From Melastoma dodecandrum (Eukaryota > Streptophyta > Magnoliopsida > Myrtales > Melastomataceae), in the NCBI GenBank assembly GCA_029817715.1, contig JARUPY010000293.1, forward strand, positions 24,849 to 88,848: a DNA stretch of 64,000 nucleotides, read 5' to 3'. Both the position numbers and the translations under genes were made by a program. Within the stretch, counting starts at the first letter, position 1. Each line of letters begins with the position of its first letter. Below the pieces are notes generated by a model. That model was given only the letters and a program-made list of their open reading frames with translations. It searched no databases and was not told the origin of the DNA. Positions 38,901-49,729 of the stretch are shown here, one piece after another.

Positions 38901-41900
38901 AAAATATAACCTGTTATCGAGTTCTTGTTGTTTCATTTCCAAGCTCAGTGCTTCAAAAGCTGGTCCAAAGGCACTATCAGAGAATCCCTTATTTGTCGAA
39001 ACACCCACAGATAGATCTTCTGGAAAATGATTTTTTGACTGGCGTTTAAAGCAATTCTTGGATAAGAGATCCCACGGATACAAAGGCCGTTTCTCACATT
39101 CAAGTATCTAATGAACAACAAAACATGTCAGAAATTATGAATTTTCCCACAATAGTGAAAGTTTTTCACATTGAACAATATGCTGACAAATACACCTCCA
39201 TACACCCAGCATATAGGCTAGCAGCATACTCAAGTAGTTAATAAAATCTGCAGCTTTCTAATCTGATCAAGTACCTTATTGACGTAAAGACCAAACAGAC
39301 AGTAAAGGAGAGAGTCCAGCAAAAGCATCAACAAGCAGACTAGAAAGTTCACTCCGGAGGATTCCTGCATGTTGTCATCTTGAAATGGGATCAAGCTCAT
39401 ACAAAAGGACCATTCCGAAGAGATCTTTTAAAAAATACCCGCCAAATATTGCTCCATCGCAACCCAACATGAGCACGCTCATAGTCAGCAAAGTTAATGG
39501 ATCCCAGAGCAAAGGCCGTAGGTGAAAGCAAAGAGGCAAGGACCTTCAAGATCCTAGATGAAATAATGCGTGCATCAATTTTCCTGGTTGCTAAATTCAG
39601 TCAAAGCAAATAGCAATATCCAACAGAACTTGCTACAAAAACTTACATGGAGACACCTGGATCATTCACAGTGTAATAAGGAAAGAAGGCCCCGAAAAAA
39701 GAAAGAGTACCAACTGCCACAGCTGTCTTTGTTCGAGTGAAGAATGTGGAGATAAAAAAAGACAGCATAATTGCACTAAGTCCAAACGAGAAGAAGTATG
39801 CAAAAACCAATGATTTGTCGCTGTACTTGAAGAGATTATCCATGGTGCAAAGTGTGATGACGCCAGAGGAGATAGCAAACTGCATAGTTCCATAAAAAGA
39901 GCAAGTTAACTGAAAAGTAAGCACACACTAGCTGAAAAACCCGAGAGATTTCATGTCAATGCTTTTGTGCCCCACACAAAAAAATATGCTGGCTGAAACG
40001 TGATTAAAACACACCATTTGCTGCCTAACTTTCACAGTAATTATGCGTCACACATCCAATTGGTTACCAAGGCCACTGAAGTCTATAACTTAATTACCTG
40101 ACACCATGCTATAAACCTTATTCATGCCACACTTAATGTGGATCCATTAGATATTACAGCAGCATTCCATTATATCAGATCCGGTTTAACTATTTAATTG
40201 TATCCTCAAAATGACAGCCCATAGCACAAACAATCGCCACGGTAGTCAAAAGATAAAAAACAAGCATCCACGCACCAGACATTCTAAAAGAAAGTTTCCA
40301 CAACGAAATTTCTATAAGTGGAAGATTAATAAACAGTCAGACCTGCAAAGTGTAAGTAAAAAACCACGATAAGTGATAGATTCCGTCTTTCAGTCCCATC
40401 ATATGTAGCCCTTCTTTTATCTTTTGCTCCTGCGTATTCATGAAAAATACGTTTAAAAAATGTGCATAGTTGATTCTTCATCTTGATTGACTATAACCAC
40501 AAAACATTCTAGGAATATCAAGTCTTTTGGCCTCGTGATATGGTCCCACCAAAATACCTTCTCGAAAACAGAAAAGCTAATTAGACGAGAAATTGGGTAG
40601 AGGAATCCCAAGAGGTACCTGTCATCCAATTGACAACAACAATATAAATAAAACTGCAAAACATTAGATTCGTCAATATTTTCAAACATGAAAAAATTGA
40701 TAAAATGAACTGCATTATTTTGGGTTTAGTGAAAAAGAATAAAAAGAAACCATAACTAAAGAATACATACAATACTCCCATTACACTCTTAACGATTGAC
40801 TGAAACTCATCATCAGTGTATTCATGAGTTGGAAACGGCACAATCCTAATTTTCGAAGGCAGAAACTGTTTCCTTGATGACTCTAGTAACGATCGGCTTC
40901 TATCTTCTGCGTCTCCCCGAACTGACTCCCGAAGAGGTTGCTGGGCAGAGAGAATGATAAATGAATCTAGCACCTGTTGAAGCTGGTGAGAACACAAAGA
41001 GCAAGCAAATTGTTACTCCACTATCCGTGACACCTGATGGAGCACCATCACTGGGCTAAATGAACTTCGAAAGCGAAGTACTTAACATGTTGATTATGCA
41101 TCATTATGAAGTAATATCCTACATATTACAAAAGGTAATAAACTGATTGAGTTTCAAACTATTAATTTGCTTGAATAATTGAGAAGAAAAAAGGTATACT
41201 CGACCAATCTACAGTGCCTACCCACATTTTGAGAAACAAGATGCTCATACCCCCCCGTGAAGATTAGACAGATATTTTCCCAAAATAGAGTCCGAGAGAG
41301 AACTGATAGAATTGACAGGGGGCAGGGGTATCACTAGAGAGAGAGAAAATTCCTTTCGTAAGAAAACAACTGAAATGCTTTCTCCAGGAAGTTGCACAAT
41401 AATTATCACATAACAATTAAAATTAAGGACTTTAAGGAAAGATAAACACATTAAGGTTTGTTTTGTCTCATAATGCTTAAAACAGCATGCATGGGCATTG
41501 AGAGACAATTATCACATTAACTTTCTTCTATGTAGAAAGAAAAACAGCAAGTGGAAATGAAGTGAAAACTATTGAGGTCTACCGTAAAAAATCCACTGAA
41601 ACTGTACTGCATGATTGGAATCCTATTGACGCCCAATTGCAAGTCATTTAAAAATGGGCCAGTAGTGTCCATTATAGTTCTAATGTCAGGATGCCCAGAG
41701 AAGGCCCATGTGTGATTAAGGCGGATACTATAATCATATGCCTGAGGACCTTGATGATGGAACACAATAGCTCCTCTGATTCTTGGATTTTTGCAATTCC
41801 TAGCAGGAAACAAGACTATAGCCGTCAAACTCAGCTCGAAAAACATCAACATGCGATTTACGGATATACAGCTAAAATAGTCCAATTGGAAAGAATCCGC

Positions 41901-44900
41901 ATCAACAATGGAAAAGGCAAAAAATTAGGACTATATAAGTTCCCACGGCGTGATAATCTATTATTCTCTGTCTAACTCCACAATGCTCAATTATTTTTTT
42001 ACATTTTGTTTAGCGCAAATGGTTTTTAAGCTGCAAGCACGAACTATTATGAAGTCAATGACCACCGAAACTTTAAAAGTGATTGTGAATAAAGTATAAA
42101 TCCGACGACAGCAAGCTGCAAATAGTTAACCCTTACATTTCAACTCAAGTACAATCATCATTAAAACCACTCATCAAGACTTCTAGGAGGTCTCTAGTCT
42201 TGAAAGAAAAGAAATAAACACTAGCTTTTTTCCTTAGACAGAATGTGGTTGACTTAACCTGAAATTGGATACAGGTTATCTGCTTTCTGGAACTTATAAT
42301 GTTACTGCTATGGACTCAGGTGGGTAGAAACCTTTTTATCACCTACCGCCAAACTGAACTTGGATAAGGGTAAAGATGCGAATGCCTCAGACAGTTTCCC
42401 ACAAATGGAACTGACATTTTCTAACCCAATGAAGATATTGGTCTTAACAAGTGAAAATCAGTCTAGTTTATCTAGTGACAGGTTAAAGAGCCTTCAACTG
42501 AAGCCTAATACCGGATATTGTTCCAATGGTCATTTTAGTGGGGCAACGTGTAATAGCATTGAAGGAAGCCACATTAATTTAATGATTTTCTAAGAACAAG
42601 TAAATAGCTGTTATAAGGACAAAAACAGTATTCCAGGGGTATAAAACAAAGAGTTTACTACCAGGCTTCAATTCTAATACATAGACATTTACTCTGAATA
42701 CACTGACGTGCCTTTATGTGCTTGAGAGCACAATGGCTTTCACCAAGTGATGGGTACCAACCATCACTTCCATGGTGAGCAACTGCAAAAAAGCATCGCA
42801 TGCACACAGCAGTCCTGACCAGCAATGGTGGGAAGAATTGACCAATGCCAAGGTTCAGCTATGTATTCACTAATTTGATTTGAGTCCATAACCAACTGGA
42901 AAAAATAATCGGTTCGAATAAAAAACAACAGAAAAGGTCACAAGTAATTTCAGACTCACATCTTCCAGTATTCAAGAGAAAGAAATGCAAACTCACTCGA
43001 CAAAGTTGCAAGCACCATATGAGTCTGATCGTATATAGGTTTCCACCTCTTCCTCATCTCTATAAATTTTATGGACAGCCTATATAGAAAAACAGTTGAC
43101 TCAGCTGGATCAAATACTGCACAGTTAGCCCTTCCACAATTGAAGGACATCTTCAAAAAAACAATGAATTATGCATGACTACAAGATAAACTCAATTAAG
43201 AAAAAGTCATGTCAAAGAAACAAAAAGAGGGAAAAGACAATCGAGAATGATCTTCTGGCTAAAGCTCCAGTCCATTCTTATCAGTCTTCAGGTAATTTTT
43301 GGCACTGACATGACACTAACATCATCAAACAAACATTGCACAAGATTCGACTACAAAGCTTTGTTCCTAATTAGGGTTAGTCACGAAAATATTTCGTGTT
43401 TTACGGCATCCACTTTCGGAATTCCTGAAATAATGCCCCAAACTCGGCTTTTCTCACCATCACAAGTTTCCTGCTTTTACTGAACTCGGCTTTTTAAAAG
43501 CCTAGTTCCTTAAGAATTGATAAGGGTGAACGACTCTTGTTTTATCATGGAAAAAACTTTAAATATCCCAAACTCGGCTTTTAAAATATCGAGTTCGGGT
43601 TATTTCAGGAATTTTGAAGGTGGGTGCTTTAAATCGCGAAATATTTTCACGACTAACGTTGATTAGGAACAAAACTCTTCAACTACATCATAGGAGTTAA
43701 GGTTCCAAAAATTAATAAATTCCAAAACCTGATACAAACAACAATGCATAAGCCTTCCTACCAGAAAAGAAGAACGCATAAGCATTGTCCCCACTAAAGG
43801 GCTCAAGGATCCTAGTAAAGGTGCAACAACAATATCCTCAGTTTCTCCAAGAGAAGAGTTGTGTCACAAAATCTGACTTTTGAAGACATAAAATGAAGAC
43901 ATTAATAACCACAAACCTTTCATTTTTTTTTTTTTCTCCTCTGTTTGGATAAGACCACGTGTGTTCAGCATATTGAACTTCACAAAATTGTTGACACGCA
44001 GATTCAAGCCTAAAATCTATCATGAACAAACACTCAAGGGCAAGTTACACGGTAACTCTTGATCATTGACTTGACCCGTGACCATGATCTGTCAATACTT
44101 TCACGAAAACATCGCAAAGCATCACTCTTCTCAAGATAAGACTTTTGGAAAGGAGAAAAAATATAGGAAAAGTTGGGTACCCTCAGCAGAGGAAACTTTA
44201 TGGACATCCAGTTGATCATCAATCTTGTTTCTTCTGTATCCGGAGCAAAAGCCAAGTACTCTCCCTCAGTATGCAATAACTCCAAAACCTGTTGGAAATT
44301 AGGCGATATTCCCTTGCCCACTTCCACAAACATGTCCTTCTGGATATTCCTATATATAAGAGCATTCCACACGAAGTATGTTTTCTGTCATGACTCACAG
44401 GACACAACAGAATTTCACAAGTCCACACACTTTCTTATAGCACAAAGCAATCTGTTAAAAGGACAAGCTCGGTGGGCCATAATTGTAAGAGGATTGAGCC
44501 GGAAAGAAGAAGACGAATTAAACTTCTCTATTGGTATCCCAACGAACAGTAGAAAACAAACGGGAAATCCAACAATTGTGGTTCAATTGGAGAAAGCTTG
44601 GCCAAGATGAACATAATGTTTTAACTCACGAACTGGCTGGGTGAATCTCTGTGTCGACGCGCATCCTCACAGCAACCAGAAGCAGTATGACGAAAGTAGG
44701 GAGCAAAATCTGCGAAGGAACACCAACAGCAGAAAAGGAAACGTCGGTGATCGCCGAATGCAACAGTAGCAAGAGGAACTCCCGCGGAGACAAAATTAAG
44801 AAAAGGAAAGGACAGACAGAAGCCCCAGCCGATCATCTCTAAAAGCAAAACAAGTAGTCCTAAAACGCCGGCTCCGAAACCCGAGGCCGACTCGGATTGA

Positions 44901-45074
44901 CAGCGGACAAAAACACGGAAATCAAACCGAGGAAGTCGTCCGGGAAAAAAAAGAAGAGAGAACCTCCGCGGCGGTGGCGGAGGGGTGGCGGAGCTTGAGG
45001 AGCCAGTTCTTGCGCAGCATAACCTTCAACTGCCTCCTCCAGGAGTCCGACTCCGACTCCGAATCCGCCGCCAT
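20911..45074 (-). CDS. ABCA1: Full-size ABC transporter, subfamily A member 1, 40 exons, 1884 aa
   Basis: Exons 5' to 3': 44964-45074, 44630-44709, 44181-44349, 42997-43079, 41583-41799, 40771-40982, 40558-40618, 40343-40429, 39647-39879, 39439-39553, 39275-39364, 38911-39107, 38726-38838, 38187-38293, 37790-37852, 37234-37320, 36753-36851, 36467-36651, 36225-36279, 36067-36138, 35185-35880, 33826-34004, 31980-32190, 31485-31568, 30817-30858, 30623-30719, 29869-29996, 29683-29787, 29288-29434, 28146-28406, 27906-28041, 27498-27577, 27304-27411, 23453-23603, 23108-23244, 22945-23019, 22565-22865, 21363-21496, 21078-21136, 20911-20998. All phases join (5655 nt). Layout is TMD1-NBD1-TMD2-NBD2. 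NBD1: Walker A GHNGAGKS (about 590-597), signature LSGGM (689), Walker B VIVLDEP. NBD2: GTNGAGKT (about 1493-1500), LSGGNKRK (1592), VILDEPSTG. Each TMD has a large loop after its first membrane helix, as in ABCA proteins. Length equals the Arabidopsis full-size ABCA1 (about 1882 aa). ABCA proteins are linked to lipid transport; the plant substrate is not established. One intron uses a GC donor at 22944-22943. Introns hold several transposons, all antisense. Confidence 0.95.
23898..27232 (+). mobile_element. L1-type LINE, 5'-truncated, with long intact ORF2 frame, in an ABCA1 intron
   Basis: Open frame to the TAA at 27162-27164. It encodes most of ORF2 after the endonuclease: reverse transcriptase with [10 protein letters not shown] (motif A), [14 protein letters not shown] (motif B) and FFADDLLLF (motif C); zinc-finger RVT region [19 protein letters not shown]; RNase H with [26 protein letters not shown] and [18 protein letters not shown] 3' UTR and a roughly 25-bp A-run (27208-27234) follow. 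Alignment with the copy at 16960 starts at about 23898, so the first ~32 codons of the frame (ATG at 23802) are host intron read through by chance. AACTTTT at 23891-23897 and 27233-27239 may be a short target duplication. ORF1 and endonuclease are absent, so it is not autonomous. The intact frame suggests a young insertion or mild decay. It is antisense to ABCA1. Confidence 0.93.
32200..33021 (+). mobile_element. 5'-truncated LINE fragment in an ABCA1 intron
   Basis: Encodes the ORF2 tail: [75 protein letters not shown], ending PCISGSVT, then a CTACC-A(n) tail at 33009-33021. In-frame stops at about 32442 and 32690 break the frame. The 5' end lies just beyond the exon at 31980-32190, within 10-40 bp of its splice acceptor. 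It is the same family as the other LINEs in the window but more diverged. Confidence 0.85.
33276..33339 (+). mobile_element. 64-bp LINE 3' end with clear target duplication
   Basis: Only the last codons (…SVT stop, AATCTGTAACCTAAGACCCC) and 3' UTR of the LINE family plus an A-run were inserted. It is flanked by 33259-33275 (AAGGATATGTATCAAAT) and 33340-33356 (AAGGATATGAATCAAAT), identical at 16 of 17 positions. This is an extreme 5' truncation, typical of target-primed reverse transcription stopping early. Confidence 0.9.
43361..43672. mobile_element. 312-bp MITE/fold-back element in ABCA1 intron 3
   Basis: Terminal inverted repeats: TTGTTCCTAA TTAGGGTTAG at the left and its near-complement CTAACGTTGATTAGGAACAA at the right (43653-43672). 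The arms continue inward with GTCACGAAAATATTTCG / CGCGAAATATTTTCACGAC and GGAATTCCTGAAATAA / TTATTTCAGGAATT. The centre repeats AACTCGGCTTTT in both orientations. No coding capacity. A target duplication is not clear. Confidence 0.85.
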
Positions 45075-45671
45075 CGTCAACCTCTCTGTTTTTTTTTTTC
45101 CTTATGATGACGATCCGACCGCCAAACGGAGTCCTCCGGCCGGCCACTTCACGTTCGGTGTCACTGTGTCATCGGGAGGCCTCTGAAACCGTACGCGAAC
45201 TCGGGAATTGCGGAGGGTGGAAAAAGGGGGAAAACAGAAAAGGTGAAGGAGGAGGGGGGGGTTGGCGGGCAGAGGAAGGGACGTGGGGAAAAAGAGGGAG
45301 AAACAGAAGTAGCAAGCAGAAAAGGACGAGAGACGAAAGACTCTGAAACACACGCCCCCTCACTCCACCCATTTTGCCCACCGTTTGGCAGTATGCAGGA
45401 GATTTTGGTAATCACACACTTCATTTATTGTTTCCCAAAACCCCTGTATATCATATTTACCCAAAAACATTTTTAAAACATATTTTATTCTTGGTAACAA
45501 ATATGTTTTTGTACTATTTGGTTTCAGTTCGATAACTTCTTAAATACCCACACATGAATTACGGTTTTACAATGTGATTTTCATAAGACACTAGCAAGCT
45601 CACCCCATTTGTAAACTTCTACAAAATATATCTAAGTCGTGGTTTGAATGGCGTTGTGTAATATTAATGTA
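45075..45671. promoter_or_regulatory. ABCA1 5' UTR and promoter region
   Basis: Upstream (minus strand) of the ABCA1 ATG. Bases 45100-45370 are GC-rich and purine/pyrimidine-skewed (AGG/GGA runs on the plus strand), as in a TATA-less 5' UTR and core promoter; beyond about 45400 the sequence turns AT-rich. No specific box is assigned. Confidence 0.4.
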
Positions 45672-46007
45672 ACGAGGAAAAAATTTGGAAAGTAAGACAT
45701 ATAGCTTCAAAATTTCAGACATAACACTTTATAAGTCCGATTTTATTCATGAAAGAACTCGGAATTATAGAGTCTGATTTCCTTAAGAGGTTTTTTGAAA
45801 GTCAGACTTTATAAGTCCAAGTTTCTAAAAAAAGAGTGAAGTCGGACTTATAAAGTCCGATTTCTAAAAAAAAAACACTTAAAGAAGTCGGACTTTATAA
45901 TTTCGAGTTCCTTTATGAATGAACTCGGACTTATAAAGCACAATTTCAGGGCATTATGTTTGGAATTTCAAAACTATCTGTCCTATTTCGCATATTTTTT
46001 TCCCGCC
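45672..46007. repeat. Fold-back element with repeated GTCGGACTTTATAA palindromes
   Basis: Outer arms pair imperfectly: left AAATTTGGAAAGTAAGACAT, right the complement of ATATGCGAAATAGGACAGAT. Inside, the words GTCGGACTTATAAAGTCCGA and GTCGGACTTTATAATTTCGA recur at least five times in both orientations (45743-45945). No ORF. Confidence 0.75.
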
Positions 46008-46017
46008 TAACACTTTT

Positions 46018-46315
46018 CGATGTTTGAAATCGCTACTTTAAGGCAATGTCTCGGTTTCAAACCCCGAATTAAGGCAACGTGGTGGTTTCAGACTACGACT
46101 TTCATAGAACGCAAAGGATGCCTCATTTTTTATAATATTTTTTCAAATAACATAAAGTCACGGATTGAAATTGTCATTTTAAGGCAACACAATAATTTCA
46201 AATCCCAACTTTAAGGTAATGTTGTAGTTTCAAACCGCGACTTTCATAAGATACCGAAGAAGTCTCGCTTTCGATAATATTTTTTTCTAAATAATCTAAA
46301 GTCGCAATTTGAAAT
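46018..46315. repeat. Two-copy tandem repeat, about 143-bp unit
   Basis: Unit: TTTGAAATCG / ACTTTAAGGCAA / GTTTCAAACC / GACTTTCATA / GATAATATTTTTT. It occurs at about 46020-46155 and again at about 46156-46310 with perhaps 75-80 percent identity by eye. Both copies contain inverted GTTTCAAA/TTTGAAAT words like the fold-back elements. Unknown origin. Confidence 0.65.
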
Positions 46316-47254
46316 CGTATTTAACAAATGTTTTTATGAACAGACAATAAATCCGTACGAACAAACTAACAAGGAACGGCCGTCCGTCTACTACGACTTT
46401 GGAGTCCCCCCTACTGGTGGACAAACAAGTCGGAGATTATTATGGGGGAGGGATGATGATATGATACGAGGGTGGTCGAAGATGATGCCGACTAAGAAGA
46501 AAAAAGTATTTCGTTTGACAGCGACCAAAAACCAACTCGCTCCAAAACTAATTTGAATGGTCGGTTTCCTGTGTGTTGGTTTGGTTTGAGACGGTAACGT
46601 CCAGAGAGTGAAAGATTGAATGCAGAGAATCCAGCAACCTCAACATTCCTTCGAAGTCAGTGCATGTCGGTAATTATTTATGATTTGCTTGTTCAGATGA
46701 CTCCCTAGAGATGAATAATGTTTGACAGTTAGGTTTGAACGAAATTCCCCAAATGGACATGTAAATATAAGTCAAATCAAACACGCCTCCTAATCCAAAC
46801 CAAACCGGAGTCGCATTCTCTGTTTCGTTGATTGTTTTGTTTATATCAATGAGCCAAATACAAGAATCCAAAACCCACGTCTTCTTTTTGTTAACTCAAT
46901 CATCACATAGACATGATTCTTTTCTGGGAATTTGGGCAAAACCCAGTCAACGATTGTTTTATTCTTTTCTTTTTCAAAGTTAACTTCGTGTGTGGAGGTT
47001 AGTCACACTCATATACACTGCCTCTCTAAAGAAAAGTAAAGCCTGGATGTTTAGTTATATGTTCAATAAAGTTCTGGTTAGGTTTAGGTTTTGGTTTTAG
47101 TTCCGCGGACACCATGAAAGATTACTCCCCACCCCTCTCTCTCCGAGGTTGAGACAACTTCACCAAGTCTTATAATAATATGTTAATGACGTCAAAAACA
47201 TATGGTGATGCTATTCACCTAATACATGTCGTAATGGACACGCCTTCATGTCGC

Positions 47255-47337
47255 CCATGGAAACGACATATTTTACGAAACGCGAACCGTATTTCACAAA
47301 TTTTTTTAAAAACTAATCGTATTTCCGTACATTCCTC
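47255..47337. mobile_element. Solitary Mutator-like terminal repeat
   Basis: TTTTACGAAACGCGAACCGT ATTTCACAAATTTTTTTAAA then AACTAATCGTATTTCCGTAC ATTCCTC matches, inverted, the left end of the 13936 element (GAGGAATGTACAGAAATACG...) and the 51348 element. The partner end is not seen nearby, so this is an orphan end of a deleted copy. Confidence 0.7.
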
Positions 47338-47359
47338 CGTTTTCTTGTGTTGGTCACAT

Positions 47360-47485
47360 TAATATTTAACAAAAGGATTTTGTTAACGGGTGACCAAAGG
47401 GCACTGTTAACTATATTATTATAACCTCTTAACAACGAGTGTCTAGGGACACCGTTAACAAAACCCTTAACAAAAATCCAATAAC
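47360..47485. repeat. Short inverted repeat rich in GTTAAC words
   Basis: TTAACAAAAGGATTTTGTTAAC on the left mirrors GTTAACAAAACCCTTAACAA at about 47454-47473, with GGGTGACC and GGGACACC words between. It resembles a small MITE-like fold-back. No ORF. Confidence 0.5.
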
Positions 47486-47489
47486 TACG

Positions 47490-48039
47490 AGTCAACAAAG
47501 CAACCATTTTAAAATTGAATGATAATAATAACAATGGCCGTTTGTTATGCGAACTACTCTTTTTTGTCCTTTTGGTTTGTCGATATTTTTTTTTTAAAGA
47601 ATTTCATATTTTAATTTTATTTTGTTATGATTCTGGGCTTCGTCTATAAACAGAATGTGGTAGGATTTTTTTTTTTTTTTAACCTCGCGCTGCTAATAGG
47701 ATTTTACCCCGTTTCTTTAATAGTTTTGTTATAAAATAAGGTTCGGTGAGAAAATAGTTCGTGAAAAATATTACATTAATTTTTAAAATTTATTAAATAA
47801 TATCTTATTGGAAAAAATAGTTAAACTCAATTTTTTTAACATGCAGCATTATTTTGTATACTGTATTATTTTTTAAACGTAAGTCCGTTTCTTTACAATG
47901 AACGTTGAATTTGTTAATAATATTATTATTATTATCATTTATATATTTTGGCCGGTAGTGGTGGTTGTTGTACCGTTGTCCTACACCACACCATTGGTCC
48001 ACCGTGATATATGATTGATCGATAGATTATGCCCGTCAC
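47490..48039. other. AT-rich DNA without recognisable features
   Basis: Long A/T runs and an ATT microsatellite near 47920-47938. Nothing coding or repeat-like could be assigned. Confidence 0.5.
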
Positions 48040-48518
48040 AAAGACAAGTTAAAATAAGTAGAAAAATAAAAGATAAGAAAAGGTAAGTGTTGAATTTATG
48101 AGCTTCGTCCTTAGCGAGTAGAAGAAGCAAGGTCCCAAGCAGACACTATTAGCTCCGCTCGTGATGCGTTATTGAGACCAACTCTAGATACTTCTATTCA
48201 AAGCAGATGGAGGTAGGATTACCTTTATTGCAATTGTCTAATTGATCGATAAGGGAACCCAAAAGGACGTCAATATCCCTCGAATGACTGTGATGAGAGT
48301 TGGCCAAGTCGAGATCGAATAAAGAGGAGCGATCGAGATGGGGATTACCTTGACGATATTGAAGAGGTCAAGTTGAGTCTTCAACTCGAGAAGACAAGAG
48401 ATCATCTTGAGAATTGTCTCGAGATCATGAGAGCGAGGTCCATCTACGAATAGGAGGGACGATGTCCGTTTCGAGGGTAGCTTCCACTTGCTCAAGGGAA
48501 GCTCGAGATACCACTAAT

Positions 48519-49716
48519 TGATGCGCCACCAACCACGGAAACGGAAAAGACAACGACTAAAACGGAACGCACGAATGAACAAACCGAAAAGAATAAAACT
48601 CAAACCGCCGCTGGATACAGCCGGAGCACCACCAGGACTGAACGATGGTAGAACGCCTCACAACCGGATACAGAAATCACCACCGATTATGGGAACGCTC
48701 AGATAAAATCTCGCCACGCTTGGAATCCACCAAACAATGAGAGAAGTTGCGCAAAGTTCATGTAAGAACTTGACGGCTGCCAAATTGGGTAAAAATATTC
48801 CAAGGGTTCTGTTTAAGACCTAAGCACAAAGAGTTCTATTTATAGAGGACCTAAAATGGGCTAGCCCTAACTCCCCATTAGGCCCAAAGTGGTAAAAACC
48901 AAAGCTAATTAGAAACAAGTCCACAAAGGTAAAACTAAGGTAATTGGGCCTGACGTCGGCTGGCCCGACTTGAAGTCTTCTCAAGACGGGTAACTCGAGA
49001 AAGTAAGCTCGAGAAGATCCGGAGATGGCTGAACAATCGCAACTGCGAGATTCTAGGATACAAAGGGTCACAACAACACAGCAACAAACACAACAACTCA
49101 AACACAGACTCAAGTCTTTTAGCTTTTACCTTTGGTCCTTTATCCTCCAACCTCATCGCTGTTGATTATGTTTGGCGTTGTTGACGCTCCTCCGCCAAGC
49201 CTCGACACCGTTGATCCTGTCCGGCGTTGTGATCTATCCTCGGTGTTGTTGATCCTGACCGGTGTCGTTGACCTGCCACCACTTCGACTCCGCCTAGCCT
49301 CGACACCGTTGATTCTGTCTGGCGTCGTGCTATACCCTCGGTGCTGTTGATCCTGTCCAGTGCCATTGACGTCTCCGCCGCTCCACAAGGGTGAATTCCA
49401 TTAAAGGAGATCGCCTCGACCGCCTCTCGTCCGACGCCGACCGTCGTGCAGCGTCTCCAGGCCTTTTCTGTTGTTTCCGTGCAAGTCATGTCTATAAGTG
49501 TAACGTTGTAAGCTCGATACTAACGCATTAAATTCAAGTGTTTCGTTTTTTTATTATACTTGCGCTCGTTCACTTTGCGGTGTACAACACCAAACGCTAT
49601 AAATTCAATACCGTCATATTAAATTTCAGTATTGCGTTTACTTTCACTTTACGGCGACCACACCATAATTGTAAAATTCGATACGTGTTGCGAGGAATGC
49701 AAATTATGCGCCAACA
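48519..49716 (-). mobile_element. Copia-type LTR (about 1.2 kb) with adjoining internal remnant
   Basis: On the minus strand the block starts TGTTGGCGCAT (49716) and ends GGCGCATCA (48519), the TG...CA ends of an LTR. Five bases further lies TGGTATCTCGAGC (48513-48501), a good match to the initiator-Met tRNA primer-binding site of plant copia elements (TGGTATCAGAGC). A minus-strand TATA box, TATAAATA, is at 48844-48837, in the right place for the LTR promoter. The internal region seems to continue to about 48040 but shows no gag or pol, and no second LTR is present. So this is a truncated or non-autonomous element. Confidence 0.75.
49192..49384. repeat. Tandem duplication (98-bp unit) inside the LTR
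   Basis: The block starting CCGCCAAGCCTCGACACCGT at 49192 repeats at 49290 (CCGCCTAGCCTCGACACCGT) with a 98-bp period. Both copies contain GTTGATCCTG and GGCGT words. It probably lies in the U3 part of the LTR, where plant copia elements often carry duplicated enhancer-like units. Confidence 0.75.
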
Positions 49717-49729
49717 GTGAGATGGGATG

